From contig DASTYC010000006.1 of the NCBI GenBank assembly GCA_035765195.1, forward strand, positions 275,804 to 339,803: DNA of 64,000 nucleotides. Reading direction: 5' to 3'. The position numbers were made by a program, and so were the translations under genes. Under the pieces are notes generated by a model. The model saw nothing but the letters and a program-made list of their open reading frames with translations. It made no database searches and had not been told where the DNA came from. Of the stretch, positions 18,798 through 27,966 are shown piece after piece. Origin of the DNA: CALAED01 sp035765195 (GTDB lineage: Bacteria > Actinomycetota > Actinomycetes > Streptosporangiales > Streptosporangiaceae). Numbering within the stretch: position 1 is the first letter of the stretch; every line of letters begins with the position of its first letter.

Positions 18798-19880
18798 GTG
18801 AGCATGCGATCCATGGGAGATCCCCGCCGTGGTAGGGCCGACGACGGCCCGGCGGCGGGGCCGACGGACCAGCCGCTCGCGCCTGCCGGCGCCGTGGACA
18901 TCGACTGGGACGGCGTCCGGCTGCACGTGGTGACGGGCAAGGGCGGGACGGGCAAGACGACGGTGGCGGCCGCGCTCGCGCTGGCGCTGGCCGCGGGCGG
19001 GCGCAAGGTACTCCTGGTCGAGGTCGAGGGGCGCCAGGGCATTGCCCAGCTGTTCGACTGCCCGCCGCTGCCATACGAGGAGCGCAAGGTGGCGGTGGCC
19101 CGCGGCGGCGGCGAGGTCTACGCCCTCGCGATCGACGCCGAGGCCGCGCTCCTGGAGTATCTCGAGATCTTCTACAACCTCAAACGGGCCGGGAAGGCGC
19201 TGAACAGGCTCGGCGCCATCGACTTCGTCACCGCGATCGCGCCCGGGCTGCGCGACGTGATCCTCACGGGGAAGGCGAGCGAGGCCGTACGACGCAAGGA
19301 CAAGCAGGGGGCCTTCGTCTACGACGCGGTCGTCATGGACGCGCCGCCGACGGGGCGGATCGCCAGGTTCCTCAACGTCAACACCGAGGTCGCCGGGCTG
19401 GCGAAGGTCGGCCCGATCCGCAACCACGCCGAGACGGTCATGAAGGTCATCCGCAGCCCGGAGACCGCCGTGCATTTCGTGACGCTGCTGGAGGAGATGC
19501 CGGTCCAGGAGACGCTGGACGGCGTCCACGATCTGGCCGCGGCCGGGCTGCCGGTCGGCGGCATCGTGGTGAACATGGAGCGTCCGCCGCTGCTGACGGC
19601 GGCCGAGCTCGCGGCGGCCGAGCGCGACGAGCTGGACGTCGAAGAGATCACCCGCGGCGTCAAGGCCGCCGGTCTCGAGCACAACTCCGAGCAGATCGCC
19701 CGGATGCTCTCCGCCGAGGCCGTCGAACACGCCCGGCGCACGGCGCTGCAGGAGCGGGAGAAAGCCCGGCTGGCGACGGTCGATCAGCCGCGGTACACGC
19801 TGCCGCTGATCACCGACGGCATCGACCTGGCCGGACTGTACGACCTGGCCGAGGCGCTGCACGAGCAGGGCGCCGCGTGA
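18798..19880 (+). CDS. ArsA/GET3-like anion-transporting ATPase (first of two)
   Basis: A 360-residue MinD/ArsA-type ATPase with the deviant Walker A GKGGTGKTT, the switch I region VEVEGRQGIAQLF and the switch II DAPPTGRIARFL. Starts are possible at the GTG 18798 or the ATGs 18804 and 18813; the family N-terminus does not decide. It is the Rv3679 equivalent. In mycobacteria Rv3679 and Rv3680 act together in resistance to stress from glycerol metabolism and reactive species, with no arsenite pump gene near. It is divergent from the SPFH gene. Confidence 0.88.
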   Translation: MSMRSMGDPRRGRADDGPAAGPTDQPLAPAGAVDIDWDGVRLHVVTGKGGTGKTTVAAALALALAAGGRKVLLVEVEGRQGIAQLFDCPPLPYEERKVAVARGGGEVYALAIDAEAALLEYLEIFYNLKRAGKALNRLGAIDFVTAIAPGLRDVILTGKASEAVRRKDKQGAFVYDAVVMDAPPTGRIARFLNVNTEVAGLAKVGPIRNHAETVMKVIRSPETAVHFVTLLEEMPVQETLDGVHDLAAAGLPVGGIVVNMERPPLLTAAELAAAERDELDVEEITRGVKAAGLEHNSEQIARMLSAEAVEHARRTALQEREKARLATVDQPRYTLPLITDGIDLAGLYDLAEALHEQGAA

Positions 19881-20056
19881 TGAGACCGTCTCGTGCGCCT
19901 GCGTCTGCGTGCGTTCGTACGCGTACGCGTGGCGTGGGCGTGCGGCGGCGCCGAGGCGCGGAGCGGGGAGGCGGCGGGCCGGAGGGCCGGAGGGTTCAGA
20001 GGGCCCGGAGGGAACATGAACGTATACGTGAGTACTGAGAACAGGAGCGGCAGATC

Positions 20057-21232
20057 GTGAAGAGGCCGCCGCGGCTCGACATCGACGCGTTGATCGACGA
20101 CCCGCAGACCCGCATCATCGTGTGCTGCGGCTCGGGCGGGGTGGGCAAGACCACGACGGCGGCGGCGCTGGGCGTACGGGCCGCCGAGCGCGGGCGCGAC
20201 GTCGTCGTGCTGACCGTCGACCCGGCGCGGCGGCTCGCGCAGTCGCTCGGCCTCAGCGAGCTCGACAACACGCCACGGCGAATCGACGGCGTCGGCGCCA
20301 ACGGCGGCAACGGCGGCGGTGAGCTGCACGCGATGATGCTGGACATGAAGCGGACGTTCGACGAGATCGTCGAGGCGCACGCCGACCCGGACCGCGCGAA
20401 GCAGATCTTGGCGAACCCGTTCTACCAGTCGCTGTCGTCGAGCCTTTCCGGCACGCAGGAGTACATGGCGATGGAAAAGCTCGGCCAGCTGCACCGGTCG
20501 GGTTCGTGGGACCTCATCGTCGTCGACACGCCGCCGTCCCGGTCGGCGCTCGACTTCCTCGACGCGCCGGAACGCATGGGACGCTTCCTCGACGGCCGGT
20601 TCATCCGGGTGCTGATGGCCCCGGCGCGGGCGAGCGGCCGGCTGGGGATGAAGGTCGTGACGGCCGGGTTCGGCATGTTCACGGGAGCGCTCACCAAGGT
20701 GCTCGGCGGGCAGGTGCTGAAGGACGTACAGACGTTCGTGCTGGCGCTCGACACGATGTTCGGGGGCTTCCGCGAGCGCGCCGACCAGACCTACCAGCTG
20801 CTGCAGACACCCGGCACCGCGTTCCTCGTCGTCGCCGCGCCGGAGCCCGACGCGCTGCGCGAGGCGTCGTACTTCGTCGACCGGCTCGCCGAAGAGCGCA
20901 TGCCGCTGGCCGGGCTCATCGTCAACCGGGTGCACCGTGCCGGCGGTACGCGCACGCCGTCGGACGGACTCTCCCAGTCGCGGAGCCTGGCCGCCGCCGA
21001 GACGCTCGACGAGCAGGGCGACCATCGGCTGACCGCGGCGCTGTTGCGCCTGCACGCCGAACGCATGCAGGTGGTGGCGCGCGAGACGCGACTGCGGGAT
21101 CACTTCTGTTCGGCGCACCCGACCGTACATGTGGCCAACGTCGGGGCGCTCGCCGAGGACGTACACGACCTCGAGGGCCTGCAGCAGGTGGCCACCGATC
21201 TCGCCGACCGGCACGCCGCGCCCGCGGCCTGA
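20057..21232 (+). CDS. ArsA/GET3-like anion-transporting ATPase (second of two)
   Basis: A 391-residue paralogue of the previous ATPase with Walker A GSGGVGKTTTAAALG, switch I LTVDPARRLAQSLG and switch II DTPPSRSALDFLD. The start is a GTG at 20057 after CAGGAGCGG. A 175-bp gap with ACGCGTACG words separates it from the first ATPase gene. It corresponds to Rv3680. The two proteins are thought to form a heteromeric complex. Confidence 0.9.
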   Translation: MKRPPRLDIDALIDDPQTRIIVCCGSGGVGKTTTAAALGVRAAERGRDVVVLTVDPARRLAQSLGLSELDNTPRRIDGVGANGGNGGGELHAMMLDMKRTFDEIVEAHADPDRAKQILANPFYQSLSSSLSGTQEYMAMEKLGQLHRSGSWDLIVVDTPPSRSALDFLDAPERMGRFLDGRFIRVLMAPARASGRLGMKVVTAGFGMFTGALTKVLGGQVLKDVQTFVLALDTMFGGFRERADQTYQLLQTPGTAFLVVAAPEPDALREASYFVDRLAEERMPLAGLIVNRVHRAGGTRTPSDGLSQSRSLAAAETLDEQGDHRLTAALLRLHAERMQVVARETRLRDHFCSAHPTVHVANVGALAEDVHDLEGLQQVATDLADRHAAPAA

Positions 21233-21267
21233 CGCCGCCTGACCCCGCATACGCGGCGTGACACGCC

Positions 21268-21322
21268 ACGACCGTCGTACGTCACCTATCCATCACGTGC
21301 GGACATGACGTACGACGGTCGT
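21268..21322. terminator. Perfect 17-bp inverted repeat between converging genes
   Basis: ACGACCGTCGTACGTCA (21268-21284) is repeated in inverse at 21306-21322 with a 21-nt loop. It lies between the second ATPase gene (+) and whiB (-), so it may terminate transcription from both sides. Its length is unusual for this window, so an operator role remains possible. Confidence 0.55.
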
Positions 21323-21430
21323 TGACTGTACGGGCACCTCGCGGCGATGAAGAGACGAGGATCCGATCGCGGCGAGACTCGTCCGAGGGTCCGGAGACGG
21401 AGACTCAGCGCGGCTGAGGGACGCGGCGGA

Positions 21431-21733
21431 TCAGGAGGCGACGAGCTCGTCGACCGTGGACCGCTCGTACTCCTCCTTGGCGGTCTCAAGCAACGAACGC
21501 CAGGACTTCACGTCAGGCCGGCGGCGCATGAGCGCGCGACGCTCCCGCTCGGTCATTCCGCCCCAGACACCGAACTCGATGCGGTTGTCAAGGGCATCCG
21601 CGAGGCATTCCGTGCGGACTGGGCATCCGCGGCAGATGAGCTTGGCCCGGTTCTGGGCGGCACCTTGCACGAACAGGGCATCGGGATCCGCGTTACGGCA
21701 GGCGGCGCGCGCGGTCCAATCCGTGATCCACAT
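21431..21733 (-). CDS. whiB4: WhiB-family iron-sulfur regulator (WhiB4/WblA type)
   Basis: A 100-residue Wbl protein. The four cluster cysteines are Cys12, Cys34, Cys37 and Cys43 (C-x21-C-x2-C-x5-C), followed by the turn GVWGG and a basic C-terminus ERERRALMRRRP for DNA binding. Its place between the ArsA-like pair and the PBP gene matches whiB4 (Rv3681c) of mycobacteria and wblA of Streptomyces, where the protein governs oxidative stress or morphological development. Confidence 0.92.
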   Translation of the reverse strand: MWITDWTARAACRNADPDALFVQGAAQNRAKLICRGCPVRTECLADALDNRIEFGVWGGMTERERRALMRRRPDVKSWRSLLETAKEEYERSTVDELVAS

Positions 21734-22022
21734 CTTGGCCCCACTCCCCTAGGGTCTGTGTCAACTGCGCTCCTCGGCCGGACGGGCGCGGACGTCAGGC
21801 CACCATTCGAAAGCCGTGGGGAAGAACTTACGGAAGCGAGGGACGATCCAACAGCCCCCGATGGACCCATTCTGGATATAGCCCGGCTGGGCCATGGCGC
21901 CGGATCGGACTAGTCACTCTCCGGTGGCTTCGATTCCGTGGTCGCCCGTCGTCTCGCACGGAGTTATCCACAAGGAGTGGAGGCGGTCCGCTTCGGATAT
22001 CGGCGCAGCGTAACCTGGACGG

Positions 22023-24338
22023 GTGCAGCAGGACGTGCAGAAGGGTCGAGACAGCCGCGAGCACGCGGTCGTGTTGCTGGCCAGATTGGCCGGCGCGGGC
22101 ATCATGGCGGGGGTCCTGGTCGCCTTCATCGCGTTGCCGATGGTGGGCAGCGCGGGGCTGGCGGCGCGCGACGCCAGCAACAACTTCGAAAACATGCCCA
22201 TCAACATCAGCACGTCGCCGCCACCGGAGAAGACAGTCGTGTCGGCGGCCGACGGCTCGACGCTGGCGACGTTCTTCGACGAATACCGCGAGTCGGTGCG
22301 GCTCGACCAGGTCGCCCCGATCATGCGCAAGGCCATCATCGCGATCGAAGACTCGCGGTTCTATCAGCACGGCGCGCTCGACCTCAAGGGCGCGATCCGC
22401 GCGCTCGCCACCAACGCCGAGGCCAACGAGGTGCGTCAAGGCGGTTCGACGCTGACCCAGCAGTACGTGAAGAACCTGCTGATCGAACACGCCAAGACCC
22501 CTGAGGAGCAGCGGGCCGCCCGGGCGCAGACGGTCGGGCGCAAGCTGCGCGAGCTGCGGTACGCCCTCCACGTCGAGCAGACGATGTCCAAGGACGAGAT
22601 CCTGCAGGGCTACCTCAACGTCGCCTATTTCGGCGGCGGGGCCTACGGCGTGCAGGCGGCGGCCAAACGCTACTTCAGCAAGCCTGCCGAAAAGCTCAAC
22701 CTGCAGGAGGCGGCGCTGCTCGCCGGCATCACCAACAGCCCCTTCGCCTACGACCCGACCATCCACCCCGGCGCCGCGCGCGATCGCCGCAACGTCGTGC
22801 TCGCACGCATGGCTCAGCTCGGCGTGGTGAGCAAGAAGGCGGCCGACAAGGCGGCGGCCAGTCCGGTCAAGTTGCACGAGACGAAGCCGTCCGGCGGATG
22901 CGACGCGAGCAAGGCGCCGTTCTTTTGCACCTACATCCGCAACGAGATGATCAATATTCTGTCGGGCGGGAAGAGGAGCCAGTACGCGTCCGCGACGCAG
23001 CAGTTGCAGCGCGGGGGCTACACGATCCGCACCACGCTCGACTGGCAATCACAGCGCGCCGCGCAGGAGGCGCTCGACGACCGCGTCGGGCCGCGCGCCT
23101 CCAGAGACGCAGCCGAGACCATGATCGAGCCGGGTACGGGCAAGATCCTCGCCATGGCGGTGAACCGCGACTTCGGCAGCAAGAAGAAGAAGCGGCAGAC
23201 CGTCCTCAACCTCGCCGCCAACTCCTTGCACGGCGGTGGCGGGGGCTACTCGGCCGGTTCGACCTTCAAGATCTTCACGCTGGCCGCCGCGATCAAGGAG
23301 GGCATCGCGGTCGGCACGCCGATCAAGTCGCCCAACAAGGTAAGTGTCAGCGGATTCACCGACTGCAAGGGCCGGCCTCTTGCCGAGTGGTCTCCGCGCA
23401 ACGCCGGCGACAGCGAGGCCGGCACCTTCAACCTGCGCACCGGCACCTGGCACTCGGTGAACACCTTCTACGCACAGCTCGAAAAGCGGGTCGGCGTGTG
23501 CGAGGCGGTCAAGATGGCCGAGGCGTTCGGCATGCGGCAGAGCAACGGCACCCCGCTGCAGCAGGTGCCCTCCCAGGTGCTCGGCACCAACCTCATCGAC
23601 GTGACCAGCCTCGCGGCCGCCTACGCCGGTTTCGCCGCGCGCGGCAAGTACTGCCCCCCGCTCGCGATCACCGAAGTCAAGGACGCCAACGGCAAGGAGC
23701 TTCGGCTGCCCAAGCACGAGTGCCGCCAGGCGCTCGACGAGGACATCGCCGACGAGGTCAACGACATCCTCCGCGGCGTGCTGACCAAGGGCACCGCGCA
23801 CGGGCAGGGCATCGGCCGGCCGGCCGCCGGCAAGACCGGCACCTGTGAGGAGTTCACCTGCGCGCTGTTCGCCGGCTACACACCCAACCTCGCCGCGGCA
23901 GTCTGGTACGGCGACGCCGAGAAGCCGTGGAAGCGCAAGGTCTACGGCGTCTACGGGGCGACGATCCCGGCGCCGATCTGGCGGCAGAGCATGATCGGCG
24001 CGCTGAGCGGCAAGCCGGTGGTCGACTTCAACGAGCCCGCCGACAGGTTCGGCGATGTGCGTGAGATCCGGATCCCCGACGTGCAGGGCCTGTCGCTCGT
24101 GATCGCTCGGCTCGAGCTGAAGGCCGCCGGCTTCGACGTGGAGATCTCGCCGCGTCCCGTGCGGTCCAACCAGCCGAGGGGTTCCGTGGCCTTCACCTCA
24201 CCGCGGGGCGGCGAGCAGGCCGAAGACGGCAGCACCGTGACGATCTTCCTCAGCGACGGCAGGGGCGATCGCGGCGGCGGCAACAACGAACCGCCGTTCT
24301 TCCGCCCCGGCCGCGGCGGCGGAGGCGGAGGCAACTGA
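22023..24338 (+). CDS. ponA2: Class A penicillin-binding protein with PASTA domain (PonA2-like)
   Basis: A 771-residue bifunctional peptidoglycan synthase. Order: short cytoplasmic N-terminus, one membrane helix (about 25-45), glycosyltransferase-51 domain (EDSRFYQHGALD, GGSTLTQQYVKN), transpeptidase domain with SxxK (GSTFKIF), SVN (HSVNTFY) and KTG (AGKTGTCEE), one PASTA domain (IRIPDVQGLSLVIARLEL), and a Gly-rich tail. It uses a GTG start at 22023. It corresponds to Rv3682, which is linked to stress survival. Confidence 0.92.
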   Translation: MQQDVQKGRDSREHAVVLLARLAGAGIMAGVLVAFIALPMVGSAGLAARDASNNFENMPINISTSPPPEKTVVSAADGSTLATFFDEYRESVRLDQVAPIMRKAIIAIEDSRFYQHGALDLKGAIRALATNAEANEVRQGGSTLTQQYVKNLLIEHAKTPEEQRAARAQTVGRKLRELRYALHVEQTMSKDEILQGYLNVAYFGGGAYGVQAAAKRYFSKPAEKLNLQEAALLAGITNSPFAYDPTIHPGAARDRRNVVLARMAQLGVVSKKAADKAAASPVKLHETKPSGGCDASKAPFFCTYIRNEMINILSGGKRSQYASATQQLQRGGYTIRTTLDWQSQRAAQEALDDRVGPRASRDAAETMIEPGTGKILAMAVNRDFGSKKKKRQTVLNLAANSLHGGGGGYSAGSTFKIFTLAAAIKEGIAVGTPIKSPNKVSVSGFTDCKGRPLAEWSPRNAGDSEAGTFNLRTGTWHSVNTFYAQLEKRVGVCEAVKMAEAFGMRQSNGTPLQQVPSQVLGTNLIDVTSLAAAYAGFAARGKYCPPLAITEVKDANGKELRLPKHECRQALDEDIADEVNDILRGVLTKGTAHGQGIGRPAAGKTGTCEEFTCALFAGYTPNLAAAVWYGDAEKPWKRKVYGVYGATIPAPIWRQSMIGALSGKPVVDFNEPADRFGDVREIRIPDVQGLSLVIARLELKAAGFDVEISPRPVRSNQPRGSVAFTSPRGGEQAEDGSTVTIFLSDGRGDRGGGNNEPPFFRPGRGGGGGGN

Positions 24339-24350
24339 TCGCGTCGAACG

Positions 24351-24376
24351 GCGCCGGCTGCTCAGGCCGCCGGCGC
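24351..24376. terminator. Hairpin between converging ponA2 and yqeY-like genes
   Basis: GCGCCGGC (24351-24358) and GCCGGCGC (24369-24376) form 8-bp arms around a 10-nt loop, 12 bp after the ponA2 stop. A bidirectional terminator fits the convergent layout. There is no U-tract. Confidence 0.45.
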
Positions 24377-24400
24377 AGTGTCCCAGCGCGGGGTCGGCGG

Positions 24401-24856
24401 TCAGCTGCCGAGCTGCCGCTTGACCTCGGCGGCGACCCGTCCGCCCTCGGCCCGGTCGCCCACCTTCGGCCGTACTACCTTCATGACCTGGCCCATCGCC
24501 TTGGGGCCGGAGGCGCCGGTCTCGGCGATCGCGGCCGACACGAGCCTCGACAGGTCCTCATCGGATAGCTGCGCGGGCAGGTAGCCGTTGATGACCTCGC
24601 CCTCGGCGCGCTCGGCCGCGGCCTGCTCGGTACGCCCCGCGTCGGCGAACGCCTGCGCCGCCTCCCGCCGCTTCTTCGCCTCTCGGGTGAGCACCTTGAT
24701 GACCTCGTCATCGGACAGCTCGCGCGCCTGCTTGCCGGCGACCTCTTCGTTGGTGACCGCCGTCAGGGCCATGCGCAGCGTACGGGTCCGTACATCATCA
24801 CGGGCTTTGATCGCGGCTGACAGGTCGACCCGCAGCCTCTCCTTCAGGGCACTCAT
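24401..24856 (-). CDS. GatB/YqeY domain protein
   Basis: A 151-residue all-helical protein: MSALKERLRVDLSAAIKARD, then RTLRMALTAVTNEEV, then a hinge and YLPAQLSDEDLSRLVSAAI. The C-terminal half resembles the tail domain of GatB, which binds tRNA. The separate cellular role of YqeY is not defined. The ATG at 24854-24856 is preferred; one at 24865 would add three residues. It converges with ponA2. Confidence 0.88.
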   Translation of the reverse strand: MSALKERLRVDLSAAIKARDDVRTRTLRMALTAVTNEEVAGKQARELSDDEVIKVLTREAKKRREAAQAFADAGRTEQAAAERAEGEVINGYLPAQLSDEDLSRLVSAAIAETGASGPKAMGQVMKVVRPKVGDRAEGGRVAAEVKRQLGS

Positions 24857-24967
24857 GAGCACCATGATGCCGGGCTCACCACGAGGTTCTCACACTGATT
24901 ACCGTACGCCACGGCCGGATCACCGATGTCGCTCGCCGCGGAGTGGCGGCTCTGGCAGCATAGGACG

Positions 24968-25894
24968 GTGCGAAAGGGCCATGCGGTAACTCTCGGACTC
25001 GCCGCCGCCGGCGTCGCCGCGATCACCTATCCGTCGATCGTCGAGCGCAACTGGTTCCGGCTTCGCCGAGTCGACGTGCCCGTGCTGGCGCCCGGGCAGC
25101 CGTCGGCCTCGATCCTGCACATCTCCGACGCACACCTCACCCCTCGCCGCGCCCGCCTGATCCGCTGGGTTCGCGAACTGGACCGCCTCGAGCCCGACCT
25201 CGTCGTCAACACCGGCGATTCGATCTCCCACCCCGACGCCGTACCCGCCTTCCTCGACGCGCTCGGCCCCCTCCTCGACCGCCCCGGCGTCTTCGTCTAC
25301 GGCTCCAACGACCTCTTCTCCCCGGTCTTCAAGAACCCGGCGCGCTACCTGTGGCGGACCAGCAGGACCGACTACAACCACCGCCGCGTCCCCGACCTCC
25401 CCTACAAAGAGCTCGGCGCCGCCCTCTCCGCCGCCGGCTGGCTCGACCTCAACAACCGAATCGGCCGTCTCAAGGCCGGCTCGCTGGACGTCGAGTTCGC
25501 CGGCATCGACGACTCGCACATCAACCGCGACCGCTACGACCGCGTGGCCGGCCCCGTGGATCCCCGCGCCGATCTGCACATCGGCGTCATGCACTCGCCG
25601 GAGCCCCGCAACCTCGACCGCTTCGCCGCGGACGGCTACGACCTGCTCCTCGCGGGCCACACCCACGGCGGCCAGGTCTGCGTCCCCTTCTACGGCGCGC
25701 TGGTCACCAACTGCGGCATCGAACCCGCCCGCGTCAAGGGCCTCCACCGGCACGACGGTTCCTGGCTGCACGTCTCGGCCGGCCTCGGCACCTCGCCCAT
25801 GGCCCCCGTCCGCTTCTGCTGCCCGCCCGAGGCCTCCCTCCTCACCCTCCTCCCCGCCGACCAAGCGAACGCATCACCTCCGGGCATCCGCTAG
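24968..25894 (+). CDS. Metallophosphoesterase
   Basis: A 308-residue calcineurin-like phosphoesterase with an N-terminal hydrophobic segment (AVTLGLAAAGVAAITYP). The metal motifs are ISDAHL, NTGDSIS, YGSNDLF (the GNHD box, with Ser at the second position), IGVMHSP and LAGHTHGGQV. The substrate is not predictable. I start at the GTG 24968 (VRKGHAV). It corresponds to Rv3683. It is the last core gene before the tRNA-Pro. Confidence 0.88.
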   Translation: MRKGHAVTLGLAAAGVAAITYPSIVERNWFRLRRVDVPVLAPGQPSASILHISDAHLTPRRARLIRWVRELDRLEPDLVVNTGDSISHPDAVPAFLDALGPLLDRPGVFVYGSNDLFSPVFKNPARYLWRTSRTDYNHRRVPDLPYKELGAALSAAGWLDLNNRIGRLKAGSLDVEFAGIDDSHINRDRYDRVAGPVDPRADLHIGVMHSPEPRNLDRFAADGYDLLLAGHTHGGQVCVPFYGALVTNCGIEPARVKGLHRHDGSWLHVSAGLGTSPMAPVRFCCPPEASLLTLLPADQANASPPGIR

Positions 25895-25945
25895 ACTCGT
25901 CGAGGCGCCGGAAGGGTCGTCGGCCCTTACCCGCGCGCCACCAGC

Positions 25946-26021
<76 letters not shown>

Positions 26022-26042
26022 CAGTGAAGTCCCAGGTCAGAA

Positions 26043-26073
26043 GGGGTTCCGGAGCCATCCGGAGCCCCTTTTT
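26043..26073 (+). terminator. Intrinsic terminator after tRNA-Pro
   Basis: An 11-bp stem (GGGGTTCCGGA with TCCGGAGCCCC, one G-T pair), a GCCA loop, and five Ts. It lies 23 bp past the tRNA. A second copy of the same 40-odd bases follows attR at 43,917. Confidence 0.85.
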
Positions 26074-26124
26074 CGATCTTGTAAAGTCTTACGGGAGCCA
26101 ATTGGGGAGCCATCGTCACGCGAC

Positions 26125-27324
26125 TTAAGCGGACTGGCTCGACCCGAAGATCGAGTTCATGCTTTCGGCGCCCGTACGGATCACCGGCTTCAGCTGAAAC
26201 CGGTAGACCTCTTCGGTCACCGCCGTACCCGCGTGTCCGCAGAGATCCGCGATGGTCTCGATGGGCACGCCGCTGTCACTCAGGATCGAGACGAACGAGT
26301 GACGAAGTTCTCGGGGAGTCCAGTTCTCCCCGATGCCTGCCTTCTTGGTGATGAGCTTGAACGCCCGCCGCACGTTCGCGGCGTCGAGCGGCGTTCCGGT
26401 CGGTGAGCAGAACACCAGGCCGTGATCTTGCCAGGCCTTGCCGACCTTGAGCTTGTCCGCAGCTTGGTGCGTGTGGTGTTTCCGCAAAGCCTCGGCGGCG
26501 TGCTGGGGCAGTTCCAGCGTGCGCCGTGACTTCTTGGTCTTGGTGTCGCCCGTGGCCCGTACGGACCGCCAGACGTAGACGGCGAACCGCTGGTGATCGA
26601 AGCCGACCTCGGCCACCGGTCGCCATGCGCCGTCGCCTTTCTTGCCCTTCCTGGGGACCCAGGCCACGACGTGATCCCAGTGGAGTTCGCGTGCTTCCTC
26701 CGTTCGGATACCGGTCATGAGACAGACCACGACGTAGGCGTACAGCCGTGAGGTCTGCGCCTTGTCGAGGACGGCCTGAGCCTGAGCGAGCGTTAGGGCC
26801 TTGCTTGGCCGTCCCGGTCGCCCTTTCGGGGTGATGACCAGTTCGGCGACGTTGCGCAAGACCAAGTCCCGGGCTTGTGCCTGCCGGATGGACCGTTTGA
26901 GGATCGCGTGGACCCCTTGCAGTGTCCGGGTCGACAGCTTGCCTTTGAGACCGTCGAGCCAGTCATCGACGTCATCGGCGCGAAGGTCCTTGAGCTTCTT
27001 CTTGCCGATGAGCGGGATGACGTGCCGGGTGGCCAGGATGCGGTTGGTCTTGATGGTCTCCGCGTCGCGGCCTTTGAGTCCCTTGGTGAGCCAGTCCTTC
27101 ACGGCGTTTTCGACCGTGTAGCTCTCGGGGCTCTTGATGCCGGTTTCCAGGTCTTTGACAGCTTTGACCAGCTTGTCCCGGACGTCGGTCTTGGTCTTGC
27201 CCTTGCGCTTGAGGCGACGGCGCTTGCCATCGGGGCCGAACCCAAGGGAGACGGCTCCAGTGTAGAAACCGTCCCCCGCGAGATAGATCGTCCCCTCGTA
27301 CTTACCGATCAGGATTTTGGCCAA
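26125..27324 (-). CDS. int: Tyrosine-recombinase integrase
   Basis: A 399-residue site-specific recombinase. The N-terminal region has an AP2-like segment, then SAM-like core-binding domain (about 75-165), and the catalytic domain (about 190-385) with Arg in MTGIRTEEARELHW, the box TPRELRHSFVSIL, DLCGHAGTAVTEEVY and the nucleophile Tyr in EVYRFQLKP. It begins at a TTG (27322-27324) behind a strong AGGAGGGATC ribosome binding site. It overlaps the ribbon-helix-helix gene by 23 bp and reads toward attL. It should integrate the element into tRNA-Pro. Confidence 0.94.
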   Translation of the reverse strand: MAKILIGKYEGTIYLAGDGFYTGAVSLGFGPDGKRRRLKRKGKTKTDVRDKLVKAVKDLETGIKSPESYTVENAVKDWLTKGLKGRDAETIKTNRILATRHVIPLIGKKKLKDLRADDVDDWLDGLKGKLSTRTLQGVHAILKRSIRQAQARDLVLRNVAELVITPKGRPGRPSKALTLAQAQAVLDKAQTSRLYAYVVVCLMTGIRTEEARELHWDHVVAWVPRKGKKGDGAWRPVAEVGFDHQRFAVYVWRSVRATGDTKTKKSRRTLELPQHAAEALRKHHTHQAADKLKVGKAWQDHGLVFCSPTGTPLDAANVRRAFKLITKKAGIGENWTPRELRHSFVSILSDSGVPIETIADLCGHAGTAVTEEVYRFQLKPVIRTGAESMNSIFGSSQSA

Positions 27325-27478
27325 GTGATCCCTCCTCGTGCTTTTCGAGGTATTCCTTGATCGCCTTCCTGATGACCCATGACACGTCGCGCTCTTGCGA
27401 GGCGGCGTATCTGATCAGGCGTTCCTTGAACTCGGCGTCCACCCGTACGGGCGGAAGCGTGGTCCGTTCGCCTGCCAT
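27302..27478 (-). CDS. Ribbon-helix-helix (CopG-type) protein
   Basis: A 58-residue protein: RTTLPPVRVDAEFKERLIRY, then AASQERDVSWVIRKAIKEYLEKHEEG. This is the beta-strand plus two-helix layout of ribbon-helix-helix DNA-binding dimers. The gene overlaps the start of int by 23 bp, so it probably controls or accompanies integrase expression. The ATG at 27476-27478 is chosen. Confidence 0.7.
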   Translation of the reverse strand: MAGERTTLPPVRVDAEFKERLIRYAASQERDVSWVIRKAIKEYLEKHEEGSLGQNPDR

Positions 27479-27619
27479 GTGAGCGTCCTCCTTCGTGATC
27501 ATTGATGTGATCCGGGAGGTTGTGCGCTCGCGCGATGCGGTTATCAAGAGGCGTGGCCTGGAGCCTTCCCCTGCGAGGCGCGCTCCGGGCTCGTACGTAG
27601 AGCAACGTAGCACAGCGTT

Positions 27620-27799
27620 CTACGCTTTGCCATGGGTCTCTTCGACCGAGACGACGAACTCGGCGAGGTGCTGGTCGGTGATGCGGCGGAGTTTGCCGAT
27701 CTTGATGCTGCGGAGTTGGCCGGTGCGGAGGAGGTAGTAGACCTTGTCGCGTCCGATGTTGAGGATCTCTGCTACTTGCTCGACGGTGTATGCCTGCAA
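27620..27799 (-). CDS. Excisionase-like helix-turn-helix protein (HTH_17)
   Basis: A 59-residue protein that reads AYTVEQVAEILNIGRDKVYY, then LLRTGQLRSIKIGKLRRIT. This is the winged MerR-like excisionase fold. The start is a TTG (27797-27799) 10 nt after GGAG. It lies 141 bp upstream of the ribbon-helix-helix gene, in the usual xis-int position of actinomycete elements. It is likely needed for excision. Confidence 0.8.
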   Translation of the reverse strand: MQAYTVEQVAEILNIGRDKVYYLLRTGQLRSIKIGKLRRITDQHLAEFVVSVEETHGKA

Positions 27800-27881
27800 T
27801 GCGCATCGTCTCCTTTCCGCCCGCTACGCGGGCTTCGGGTGGTCAGTGGGTGATCATCCTTCATGGTTACCGAGGGTGTTT

Positions 27882-27950
27882 GTCTTCGTCTTTGTCTATG
27901 TCTCGTGTGCCGCCCTACGTGCAGACGCGCGTGTAGATGTAGACGTAGAC
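27882..27950. repeat. Inverted arrays of a 6-bp GTCTNN word, candidate transfer locus
   Basis: Four contiguous GTCTNN units run on the + strand (27882-27905). On the other strand GTCTGC lies at 27921-27926 and three phased units at 27933-27950, the first two reading GTCTAC. The array lies 17 bp past the translocase stop codon. TraB-type translocases recognise short direct repeats in a cis-acting clt locus close to their own genes, so this is a candidate, although iterons for plasmid-style replication would look similar. Confidence 0.5.
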
Positions 27951-27966
27951 AAGTCACTCAGGGTGG

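Noticed and set aside
21961..22022. Possible extra small gene before ponA2
   Set aside because: The stretch has a ribosome-binding-like AGGAG but no frame with start and bias before the ponA2 start.
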